Shown piece by piece: positions 1-9,463 of a DNA stretch of 64,000 nucleotides. How positions within the stretch are numbered: the first letter of the stretch is position 1; every line of letters starts with the position of its first letter. This DNA comes from Fremontodendron californicum (Eukaryota; Streptophyta; Magnoliopsida; Malvales; Malvaceae), in assembly GCA_030761205.1 (NCBI GenBank), contig JAULJL010000002.1, positions 24,717,010 through 24,781,009 of the forward strand. Reading direction: 5' to 3'. A program made the translations under genes and the position numbers. The notes below the pieces were generated by a model. The model was not told the origin of the DNA. It saw only the letters and a program-made list of their open reading frames with translations, and made no database searches.

Positions 1-633
1 TGTTAGATGGAGGGAAGAATCCTACCTTCCAGGAGAAGTTCATTTTCACACTTATTGAAGGCCTCAGGGAGTTGAATGTAATGGTTTGGAATAGCAACAC
101 TCTCGTTGCTGATGATCTTATTGGCAGTGGAAGGTAAATGATCTCTTTCTGTACTTTTATTTAAAAGGGAAAAAAAACTCATTTAACTCTCTATTTAACT
201 GAGTTGTTCTTGCTTATGTTGCAGGATTCAACTCCACAAAGTCCTTTCCAAAGGTTTTGATGATTGCACCTGGCCACTTCAAAGAAAATATGGCAGGTTA
301 GCTAAATAGAAGCTTTTATAATCTTTTATAACCATGACCCAGACATTGGATTACATCTTTGATAGATTTTTTTTGGTACAAACATTCAGGAGAAGTAGGA
401 CTCATATTGCACTATTATAATGCCACAGTAAGTTAATTACTTAATTACCTAGTTCCATGTATTTGCAAAACTCCATAAATCCTTACTGTTGGATACATAC
501 CTATATATAAACCTGACCGAGTAGCCATGGTTTTCAATTATAGCAACCACAAAAATGCAAGAAAAAATTAGCTCCATCAGTTCCAGAATATGCACCATCT
601 GCCCTCTTTGTACTGGTATTTACCATGTGTTAA
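1..633 (+). pseudogene. C2-domain protein (small calcium-dependent lipid-binding type), 3' gene fragment
   Basis: Exon 1 (open at the left edge, to 133) reads as a C2 domain: a DGGKNPTFQEKFIF strand, then VMVWNSNTLVADDLIGSGR. A GTAAAT donor follows. Exon 2 (225-296) continues with IQLHKVLSKGFDDCTWPLQ. Exon 3 (about 382-427) gives HSGEVGLILHYYNAT and a GTAAGT donor. A last exon from 544 is Pro-rich (APSVPEYAPSA) and stops at 631-633. The order matches small plant C2 proteins of the elicitor-responsive/phloem-protein type, which bind membranes in a calcium-dependent way. The acceptor expected at 380-381 is AA instead of AG, so normal splicing should fail. The 5' end lies outside the window. The family call is firm; loss of function is inferred. 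Confidence 0.75.
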
Positions 634-656
634 ACTTACACATGTCAATTTGGCAG

Positions 657-1600
657 GAAAGAACTGTCCAACTCTTTGAAAAGAATACATACTCCGTTGT
701 GAACATTTTTGATATAACATTGCGCCCTCAACTTAATGTAACTGGTGCTGTTGAGGTATTTTTCTGTCTTTCATTTTATCTATCATTGTCGGTCATCTTT
801 TTATTCACAGAAGCATGCATGTGACAGAGAAGGCTCAGAAACTCCCTCTTGCTCTCTCTTATGCATACACTCAGAGTTATCTATTAAGTATTTTCCTGCA
901 TTAACTTTAAAATTTCCTCACGCTTATTAACTTATCTAAGGGCGCTGCAACATTATGTTTACAGGCAGATTCCAAAAGGAAATGGTTCTGGTGTTGTCTG
1001 GGATGAACAGGGACATATTGTCACAAATTATCGTGGTAAGAGCTAATAAATGAACCCAAAGAACTATATATTGATCAAGGACATCAAAAGTTCCAGTAGA
1101 TTATCTGTTTTCCATAGCAGTTATCTGCTCTGATGAGTGCTAATACATGATTATGTAAGGAATCTCCATTGCATGAGAATCGTAGTTGATGCCTAACTGA
1201 AACATCTGCCTATGTAATGTTAATCTGTAACCAGTATCAGCTATATCAGATTAAGATTCTTCCTTTACATTTTTCTTTTGTTCACATTCTTCTCTCCTTT
1301 CTTTCTTGTTATCTTTTCCAGGTTAACCATTCTGTTTGCATGTTCAGTGATAGTTAATTCCCTCTCAAGAAATCCAAGTCCAGGGCAAGTTGTTGCACGA
1401 GTTAATATCCTAGCATCAGAAGGGTGAGATTTTAGTGCCTTCAGCCTTTGCTGGTAAATTGAGCTGTATTATCTGGTATTAAGTTTTTGACTGCTCCAGC
1501 TGTTTCTGTAATTGTTTAACTGCTGTTTTAAAGGGTACAAAAGAATTTTGAGGGTAAGTTGATTGGTGCCCATCGCACTAAAGACCTTGCTGTTTTAAAG
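657..1600 (+). pseudogene. DEG8-like chloroplast trypsin-type protease, truncated gene fragment
   Basis: Four exons can be placed: 657-755 (starts ERTVQLFEKNTYSVVNIFD), 969-1035 (IPKGNGSGVVWDEQGHIVT), 1348-1423 (NSLSRNPSPGQVVARVNIL) and 1534-1600 (VQKNFEGKLIGA, then TKDLAVLK). All have GT-AG borders and compatible phases. The sequence is that of plant DEG8/HtrA proteases of the thylakoid lumen, which help degrade damaged photosystem II. Only the first part of the protease domain is present. The TKDLAVLK Asp remains. The catalytic His of the NYHV motif is Arg (CGT at 1032-1034). The exon with the GNSGG serine, the PDZ domain and the transit peptide are absent. The copy therefore cannot encode an active protease. 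It lies 24 bases after the C2 fragment's stop, in the same orientation, so a chimeric transcript is possible. Confidence 0.85.
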
Positions 1601-2450
1601 GTATGTTTTCTTTTGATTTTCCTGTAAAGTACTGTTTGAACTGCCTTGATTGGTTGGTCTGATTTACAAGCTACACCAATATATCTACCTTTTTGTTAGA
1701 CATATTGAATCAATTTGAAACTTAAAATTCATGATCTACAGTCTACACAAATAGACCATTAATTTTGGTTTAATAGAATTTATATTACACCAAATTAATA
1801 AAAAAGACATGTGAACCATCATTAATTGTTTACACAGATGTAAGTTGATCATAGCTTGTGTATATATGCATGCTCACATGGTTGCACATCAATTTAAGAT
1901 CTAGTCTACAACCACAAGGGAAGTTATGTGGGTCTATTCTATATCTTCAGTTGTTTAGTGCTGAATGTTTAATGAATAATTTTAATGTAGAAACTTCAAT
2001 TTCCTAAGCTATTGTTACCCTGAATGAACAAGCTCTAGTACTTCCTATCTCATTGTTCATCTACTGTCAGATTTTAACCATAGATATAGTGTTGTTATAT
2101 AACTTTGCTTCCCCTACAATGTTGTTATATTTGATTTTCATAATAGTGTTTTTCTTAATTTCAATTTTTTATTTGAATTTGTAGGATACTGAGTGATACT
2201 TGAACACACGAGGTTATCTTCGAAAATTTTATTTTGTTATAAATAGATAATGACTTTATAGACACTATTATGAATAGTTATAATATTTTAAATTTTAATA
2301 GAATTTAATATTGTAGTTTTTATGGATTTTAATTTATGTTTATTATCTTATTATTTTAAATGAAAATAATTACTTTTCTTTATGGATTTGTATTATTAAA
2401 TTTAAATTTATAATAATGCATTGCTAAATAAAAATAAAAATTAAGATTAG
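1601..2450. other. Non-coding interior of CACTA-1
   Basis: AT-rich sequence after the last DEG8-like exon. I found no further DEG8 exon, no other coding signal and no second element boundary. It merges into the subterminal repeat block. Confidence 0.5.
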
Positions 2451-2933
2451 GACATTAAAGATGTCAGTCGTCCTTAATAGATATTGAGGACGTCAAATGT
2501 CTCCAAAAATGAATTTGAGATAAATTTTTGGGGACATCATTCGTCCCTAATGTACATTGGGGGACAAAATTCGTCCTTAAAAGCTAATTCATTTGAAAGA
2601 TTAGGTCTATTGCATAATGTTTCTCAATACATTATTTTTGGGGACGACAGTCGTCAACAAAGAAAGTTCATTCAGAGACGAAAAATGTTCTTAAATATTT
2701 TGACTTTTTTTTTTATGAATTTTGGGTACGATATTTGTCCCCAGATCTTTTGGGACGAAAGTTGTCCTTAATGATGGGGACGATTGTTCATGAACGTCTC
2801 CAAAACTTTTCAAAGACAGTTTTAGAGGATGATTGTTGGGGATGACTTAAGTCGTCTCTAAATTTTGGGGGACGATTTGCAAGCTTTTAGGGATGACTTT
2901 AAGTCGTCCCCAAAGCCTCTAAATTTTGTAGTG
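2451..2933. repeat. CACTA-1 subterminal repeat block and terminus
   Basis: About a dozen degenerate copies of a GGGGACGA-type motif occur in both orientations (for example near 2535-2560, 2640-2655, 2750-2790, 2838-2860 and 2890-2912). They end at the CACTA terminus at 2933. A short open frame over this block is incidental. Confidence 0.7.
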
Positions 2934-3859
2934 TCCCCTGGGTCTACCTCGTAGGTCCCACCACCTTCTGAGACAGACGAGATTCACTGAGTTGGCTATG
3001 GAACCTTTCAAACAGGATGTTGAAACTTTATTTAACTGTTTACTCTGGATATTTACGAATTAGCTACTTTGTTTATATTTAGCTATATTACTTTTGAATA
3101 TGTGAATGTTTATATGTTGCATCAAATTCTTACATATTTTATTACAAGGATAAAGGCCAAAAATCAACAGGACAAGAATTGCATGTGTGAATGAATGCAT
3201 GATATTGGAAATGCATGTTAAATGTCAAATGTTTTATGAGAAATTCTTAAGAAAAAGATTTCAAGTAAAATCTTCTCGAGTTTACAAAATCAACAAGTTT
3301 TATTGTTTAAAGCCTAGATTTAATCTCTTTTAATCAAAATGATTTTGTTTTTAAAGTCGAATCCGTTTTATGGGAATGGGTCGATCCTTGGTGATAGTGA
3401 TGGTACCTTTTGTTTTTAAAAGTCAAATCTGTTTTGTGGAATTTGGTCTGAGTCTTGGTGATAGTCAAGGTACTTTTTGCTTTTAAAGTCGAATCTGTTA
3501 TGTGGAAATGGGTCGAGCCTTGGTGATAGTCGAGGTACTTTTTGTTTTTTTGTTTTTTTAATCGAATTCGTTTTGTAGAAATGGCTCAAGCCTTAGTGAT
3601 AGTCAAGTTACTTTGTTTTTTCTAAAATCAAATCCGTTTTCAAAAAAATGGGTCAGACCTACGTAATGCAGTCAAGGTGTTTTTTAATAAAAAACAAAAA
3701 AAAATATATATATATAATAAAAAGAGGATAACGAACATTCCCTGGATTAAAAGCTCAAAGCCCTCCTTTCGAAAAAAGATCTTAAGTTGAATGGACAAAA
3801 TTTTGGTTTATAATTTTTGCATAATTCTTGATTCTCAGTAATGTGCAAAAAAAGACAGC
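2934..3859 (+). mobile_element. Ogre/Tat-like retrotransposon, 3' internal fragment
   Basis: The segment ends at 3830-3859 with a CTTGATTCTCAG-type stretch, a purine-rich run and ACAGC directly before an LTR start. The same layout precedes the 3' LTR of the large Ogre-like element at 60410-60443. It holds no coding sequence. CACTA-1 abuts it at 2933/2934, so the CACTA element may have inserted into this older retrotransposon. Confidence 0.6.
3345..3665. repeat. Minisatellite, unit about 60-65 bp, about 5 copies
   Basis: The units share TTTTTAAAGTCGAATC, a GGGTCGA-like core and CTTGGTGATAGTC, diverged by substitutions. A corresponding AATCGAATTC...CGAGCC phrase occurs at 60105-60140 in the large Ogre element, so this looks like the typical pre-3'-LTR repeat block of the lineage. 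Confidence 0.7.
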
Positions 3860-6562
3860 TCAGACACTAAATTTTGTCTGGATCCAATTAACAACAATTT
3901 CGCCAAAATATTTCATCAGTTACGGGCCTAAGGATTTTCTTTGGATTCTTCAAAATCAAAAATATTTTTTAAAGCACTAATTTGGAGCTTTAAGCATTTT
4001 GGAAAAAATTTTCTTAAGTGGTTTTGAAAATATAAAATTAAAATTAAAAAATTAAAAAGAAAAGGAAAGGAAAGGAAAGAAAAAAGAAAAAGAAAAGGAA
4101 AAGGAAAAAAAACCTTTTAATAAAAAATAAGGGAAGGGTAATTTGGATATTTCTCTTTTCTCATTTTAATGTTTTAATCTTGTCCATCTATTTTGAGAAA
4201 TCCAAAATTCCTTAAAAATAGGGAATAAGAATAAAAAGAAAGGAAGGACTTTTGTAGGAAAACCAATAGCCCTAGGATCAAAGAATCCAAGGCCTCATAT
4301 GAAGGCCAATGATTGGGCTATAAAATAGGAAAGGTACAACATAGAAAAAAGGGGAGATGACATTTTCTTGGATTCCATTCTCTACAAATTGATAGCAAAA
4401 AAAATTATAGGGAGTCTAGAAGCTTGGAGAAAAAAAAAAAGAAGAAAAAAGAGTGTTCTTGGAAAGGTGATTCTTTCCTTAGCTTTTTTTTTTTTTTTTT
4501 TTTCTAGCATAATACTTGATTGCGGAGGAGATGAAGGGCTAGTGATTTCTTCCTTTGATGTTAACCTAAACTAGATACATCATGAAGAGGAAGCCCCAAT
4601 CCCATTTGTGTGCTTGCTTTCATGTCCTTTCCATCTTTATTTTCCTCTTGCATTTGGGAAATGATGGGTCAATGAAATCTCCTTTTGAGATTGATTTACA
4701 AGATTCCATGGAGATGAGACCTTAATCCTTGTGTTTGTGCCTTTTTTTTTTATGTTTGTGGCAATAGTCTCTTGGGTTACTTCGCTCAATATTTTGTTAG
4801 TCCATTGACCAAGCCAAAAATAAAAAATGTTTTCAAAAGATCCCCTAGTGAAAACTAACCAATATTCAACCAATGGATTTTTGGTTGGTTTGTTTTCCAT
4901 CTAAAACTAGGGAAAGCAAAAAGATTCAAACTTTGAAGAAGAAATAGGCTAAAGTTTTTCGAAATACCCATGTTTTCAACATGTTTTATCTTCAAAAGTG
5001 TTTTTCCAAACAACCTTCAAACTAAAATGGGTTTTTATCAAGAAGATGCATACTTTTCCAAAAAATGGGTTTTGAAAATCAATTTAGTTTGCTAAAATAT
5101 TATTTTCCAATCCTTTTGAAACAATGTTTCTACTTTATTTTTGTTAAAACTAATAGATTTTGCACAAAAAGTGTTTAAAGTACCTTTATTTTTCACTAAA
5201 CTTTTGTTTTAGAAAAAGCATTATGATTCCCCAAAATCAATTTCAAATCTGTTTGAAAAATAGCCTTTGGCATTCGAATACCTTCCTTGGGCATTCAGAT
5301 GCCCCGTGTTTTTTCAGCCGTAAAATTGGTTGCCTAGAAACGGCATTCCAATGCCTTCCCTATGGCATTCGGATGCTCGACTCTTCTTCAATTCTATTTG
5401 AAATTTCCTCCTAGGCATTCGAATTCCCTTATCAAGCATTCCAATTCCCTACCCAGAAATGAGTGAAATGCATCCTTGAAGTCTCCCAGAGTTTTTTTTT
5501 TTTCTTTATTATTCATTTAAAATGCTCTTATTTTGATTAAATATTTACTATCTTCCAATTTATTTTATTGCAATTTATTTTTCTGGCAATTTACTTTTCT
5601 TGCAATTTATCTTTCTTGCTTGCAATTTACTTTTTTGTATTGCAATTTACTTTTCTTGCAACAGAAGGAATATAGTTTTCTAAATTGGAAGAGAGCAATA
5701 TGGCTTGGTAAAATTCTCTCGATATCTTCGCTGGGTATCTAGGGGGAATTACCGTAGGCATTTTACCAAGGAATATGTTCTCTTATTTCACAATAGTGCA
5801 TGGATCCTTGGGCGAAAAGAATAATTTTCTAACTTCTCCCTACATTGTGAGAGGGTTTATGAGATTTTCTAACGCTAGAGATCTTTGTAAGATCTAACTC
5901 GGGTAATAAAATATAAAAAGAGATTTGTTTTAATGATATATTGTTTCTTTTCTTTTCTATTTATGATGCCATGACTATTATCTCGATGTTTACATTCATG
6001 CCATTGGTCATGGAGTCATTTCGTTTTTTTGATAAAACGAGGCAATGTCTTGAGTGGAGATATTTTATTAGATTTTCACTGGGTATCTAGGGAAAATTTC
6101 AATAGTCACCTTTCGCAAAGGAATATCCTTTTCAAAATGAGACAGAATTTTTAATATAAAAATTCCTACGTTGTCCCAGTTTTCGGAGGACGTAGGAAGA
6201 TTTCTCTGAAATCTCTTCCGCTCTCAAATGTTCTTTCAAATTAATCACATACATTAATTGAGGGAACTATCTTTAAATACCATAGTTAGAACCATCTATG
6301 TCAAAATTTAAGAAATAATTGGCACCGATTTCTAGGCGGGATGGGGTGTTAATACCTTCCCCATACGTAACCGACTCCGAACCCCTTTAACCTGGTTTTA
6401 ACGCAGCCTACAAAAATTGTCTTTTAACAAAACTTCATTAAATAACACCTAGCAATCAAAGATTGGTGGCAACTCCATTTATTTTATAGTTTTTCAAAAC
6501 CCCTGTCCCTTTTTAACACTCTTACCCGTCGTCAACTCAAAACGTAGAGGCGGATGCGAGAT
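3860..6562 (+). mobile_element. Ogre-like LTR, about 2.7 kb
   Basis: The start CAGACACTAAATTTTGTCTGG parallels TGTAGACACCTAATTTTGTCC of the LTRs at 46256 and 60444. The end region (6330-6480: GGGTGTTAATACCTTCCCC, CGTAACCGACTCCGAACCC, then GATTGGTGGCAACTCC) parallels 50760-50945 of the same LTR family. A TATA-like GCTATAAAATAGG lies at 4317-4329. The terminal TG is altered and the 3' limit is approximate. No primer binding site follows, so this is the 3' LTR of a decayed element. Short open frames inside are incidental. Confidence 0.65.
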
Positions 6563-6860
6563 CAACAAGACAAACCTTTCACTTACGAAAAAGGAAAAAT
6601 GATTTAATAGCATTTAATTCGAATAATAATAAAAATCAATTCATTTTTTAAAAAATATCCTTCATATACTAGTGTCAATATAGATAATATAAAAATATAT
6701 ATATATATATCTTAAATTTTGAAGACGTAACACCATACAAATTACGTACTCATCACCAACAATTTGATGATGAGACAAATCCCTACCAACAACAACACCA
6801 ATAATATCTAATAAAAATGAAATAAAAATTATTTTAAAGAAAAACACAAAAAATCAAAAT
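6563..6860. other. AT-rich spacer with a (TA)n run
   Basis: No gene or element boundary recognised. A short TA microsatellite lies at about 6692-6708. Confidence 0.4.
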
Positions 6861-7389
6861 CTATAATAAATTATCAAAAGAAAAATCAATAACGGAACCC
6901 ACTAGGCAATTAATTGAACGTTCATCAAAACGATCATAAGCTACGAACTCAAAAACATGTTGTGGAATATTTACTCTTTCATCAAGCATCTCTTTGATGA
7001 CAGTACTAGCATTAAAATGAATTATACTATCATTTGTAGAAATTACCCAATAATCATCCTTATGTTTTACAGCATAGAAGATTTTAATATAATATAAACC
7101 TTCTTCATGAATTTTATTCTTCAATTGATATGCACTATGACTGCAAAGAACAACTTGAATATAAAATCCCTACAAAGGTATAAAAAAATAAAATGAATAA
7201 AAAAAAAAAAGAAAGAAACATAAATAAATTTTATTTACATAGTTTTTCATCAACAAACACCATTTATGTGCTAACACGTTTAGTCTTATAATTATAAACA
7301 TCCCTCAATCGAAAAACACGAATCTTGATCCTCCAATTATCTCTTCCAAAAGTCAATTTATCAATCGTGGCATGCTCCAATTGGATAAA
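6861..7389 (-). pseudogene. RPA70-like / DUF223 OB-fold protein fragment
   Basis: On the minus strand an upstream exon (about 7389-7240) reads KLTFGRDNWRIKIRVFRLRD, then a VFVDEK motif after an in-frame TAA. After an intron, 7180-6861 reads GFYIQVVL and EEGLYYIKIFYAV, ending in IPQHVFEFVAYDRFDERS. This is the OB-fold layout (WxIKVRVxRLWD, then EGxxYxIxxF, then IPxxxFxF) of plant replication protein A 70-kDa subunit relatives. These are common as stand-alone proteins and as accessory genes in Helitrons. Only one OB domain survives and no Rep/helicase is visible nearby, so Helitron origin is possible but not shown. Confidence 0.65.
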
Positions 7390-7852
7390 AGACAGATTTG
7401 AAATGAAAAAAAAAAATCAGGAATGATGAGAAAAAAATTATAAAAACGTAAACACTAAAACAATACACCAAATGACTAATAAACAAACTTAAAATGCAAA
7501 GGAAAAAATCATAGATCATGATTAAAAAAAATTTAAATTATAAAAATGCAAATACACACAAAAAAAAAAAGCCTCATGATTAGTAGTATAAAAAATGAGA
7601 ATTGGGAGAAGAAAATGTAATAGAGACATGAAAGGCACTTATATAATCTTTCACCCCTCAATTGGAAAATCACAAGTCACAGGAAACTAAAGGTTTCAAT
7701 AGATTTTAACAAATAACAGTTTTAAAGAACATGAATACAAGAAAATCAAAAGGCGAGAATCTATATAAATGTTAGGCAACCAAAAGTCTATTGTGTTTTA
7801 TCTAATAATAAAATTATGATATATAGATTTACAGCTTATTGGGAGAAGAAAA

Positions 7853-9001
7853 TGTTGGAATTGTGGCTCAAAGTCCACATTGATGGCTACAATTTGGTGG
7901 CTTTGGTGGCTATGGTGGCTATGGTGGCTCAAAGTCAAGTATGGTGGCTATGGTGGCTTTGGTGGTGGCTATGGTAGGCTATGGTGGCTATGGTGGTCAA
8001 GATTGGTGGCTATGGTAGGCTATGGTCGCTATGGTGGCTATGGTGGCTACCAAATGAAATGTGTTCACACCTTGATGACATCTTTGCTTCTATATAAAGG
8101 CCTTTGGCCTTGGCATGAGAGAGCAGAGGAGAATTGAGCTAGAGCTCCAAAGAGAGCTCCATGAGCTCCCTCCCGGTTGAGGCATAGTGAGAGCTCCAGA
8201 GGGAGCCCCTCCCGGTAGAGGTGATGAGAGAGTTTAGAGGCAGTAGCTGCCTGTTAGATGCTTGTGTATTGAGGTGTTGAGTGTGTGCTAGAAAGAGCAC
8301 TTGTAATATGTAGCCGGTTTGTATCCGGTTTGTACTCCATCTCCGATTAAATACAAAGCTTTGCTCCTCCTCCCGTGGACGTAGGTATATTGGCCGAACC
8401 ACGTAAAATATTTGTGTTTCAGTGTGTGTTTTTAGAATTGTGGCTCCAATCCACAAAGTTCCTTAGCCACCTTTGTTGACATCTTGAGCAGCCATTTGAT
8501 GGCAAATTTGCCAAGTTTTCTTAAGCCACCTTTGTTGACGTTTTTTGGCAGCCTTTGTATGGTGGCTGGTGGCATGGTGGCTATGGTGTATTCACACCAT
8601 AAGCCTTGCCTATAAATAGGCATAAGGTTGAAAGCTTGGAGAAGGAGGGAGGCAGAGGAGAGAAAGGAGCAAGAGCTCCAAAGAGAGCTCCATGAGCTCC
8701 CTCCCGGTTGAGGCATAGTGAGAGCTCCAGAGGGAGCCCCTCCCGGTAGAGGTGATGAGAGAGTTTAGAGGCAGTAGCTGCCTGTTAGATGCTTGTGTAT
8801 TGAGGTGTTGAGTGTGTGCTAGAAAGAGCACTTGTAATATGTAGCCGGTTTGTATCCGGTTTGTACTCCATCTCTGATTAAATACAAAGCTTTGCTCCTC
8901 CTCCCGTGGACGTAGGTATATTGGCCGAACCACGTAAAATATTTGTGTTTCAGTGTGTGTTTTTATCGGTTTTCGTAATCTCGATCTAGTTCCGCACAAC
9001 A
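7853..9001 (+). mobile_element. Copia/TRIM-like LTR unit (double, truncated LTR)
   Basis: It begins TGTTGGAATTG, ends CCGCACAACA (TG...CA with TGTTG/CAACA inverted ends), and is flanked by a perfect 5-bp duplication GAAAA (7848-7852 and 9002-9006). Inside, 8141-8434 and 8672-8965 are almost identical direct repeats. At 8436 a second LTR-like start (GAATTGTGGCTCC) follows a first copy that lacks its last 35 bases. The unit is thus a truncated LTR fused to a second LTR lacking its first bases. TATA-like boxes lie at about 8090-8098 (TATATAAAGG) and 8611-8620 (TATAAATAGG). No gag or pol is present. Confidence 0.75.
7880..8055. repeat. (GGTGGCTAT)n minisatellite
   Basis: Imperfect 9-bp units inside the first LTR copy. 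The Trp/Leu/Gly-rich open frame across it only reflects the repeat. The second LTR copy has just two or three units near 8560-8585, so the array expanded in one copy. Confidence 0.8.
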
Positions 9002-9006
9002 GAAAA

Positions 9007-9463
9007 TATAATAGAGACATAAAGGCACTTATATAATTCTTCACCCTCAATGAAAAATCATAAGTCACAAGAAATCAAACGTAAAAAAAAAAAATGTTAT
9101 AAAACTAAAGGTTTCAATAAATTTTAACAAATAATGGTTTTAAAGAACATGAATATAAGAAAATTAAATGTAAAAAATCCATATAAATGTTAGGTAACAA
9201 AAAATCCATTGTGTTTTATGTAATAAAATTATGAGAAATAGATTTAAAATTTATATAAAAAACTTGATACTTATTACAAAATATTTGAGTTTTATATATT
9301 TATATGATTTATACTACTAAAGTTGCTCTTCATATATCATATATAAAATATCTTTCCTAACATATTTATATACCAAAATTTAAAAAACAAAAGAAATTTA
9401 CATTATCATCCTAATTCCAAAGTTGTGGGCATAATAAATGTTACATGTTCCCTTCCTTTTAGG
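9007..9463. other. AT-rich spacer
   Basis: It contains the second half of the tandem duplication (to about 9245) and then AT-rich sequence. I see no gene, RNA or element end here. Confidence 0.5.

Larger units (their letters stand above)
1..2933. mobile_element. CACTA (En/Spm-type) element, right part, carrying captured gene fragments
   Basis: The right boundary at 2922-2933 ends in TTTTGTAGTG, the reverse complement of a CACTACAAAA terminus, which is the diagnostic CACTA end. The 480 bases before it are full of short GGGGACGA / TCGTCCCC motifs in both orientations, like the subterminal repeats that CACTA transposases bind. No matching CACTACAAAA left end is visible inside the window, so the left end should lie upstream. 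Between the window start and the subterminal block are two unrelated host gene fragments with their introns, consistent with transduplication. The right-hand terminus is well supported. Membership of the gene fragments in the element is inference until the left end is found. Confidence 0.6.
7595..9245. repeat. About 240-bp tandem duplication, second copy split by an LTR insertion
   Basis: Copy 1 runs from GGGAGAAGAAAATG at about 7598 to about 7840. Copy 2 starts with GGGAGAAGAAAA at 7841, is interrupted by the LTR unit at 7853-9001, and resumes at 9002 (GAAAATATAATAGAGACAT) until about 9245. The duplication predates the insertion and confirms its exact ends. Confidence 0.8.

Noticed and set aside
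7880..8137. Trp/Leu/Gly-rich 85-codon open frame
   Set aside because: It is a translation of the (GGTGGCTAT)n minisatellite inside an LTR, with no homologue-like composition.
8139..9068. Two similar minus-strand open frames (8139-8456, 8610-9068)
   Set aside because: They are antisense to the duplicated LTR block and look alike only because that block is duplicated.
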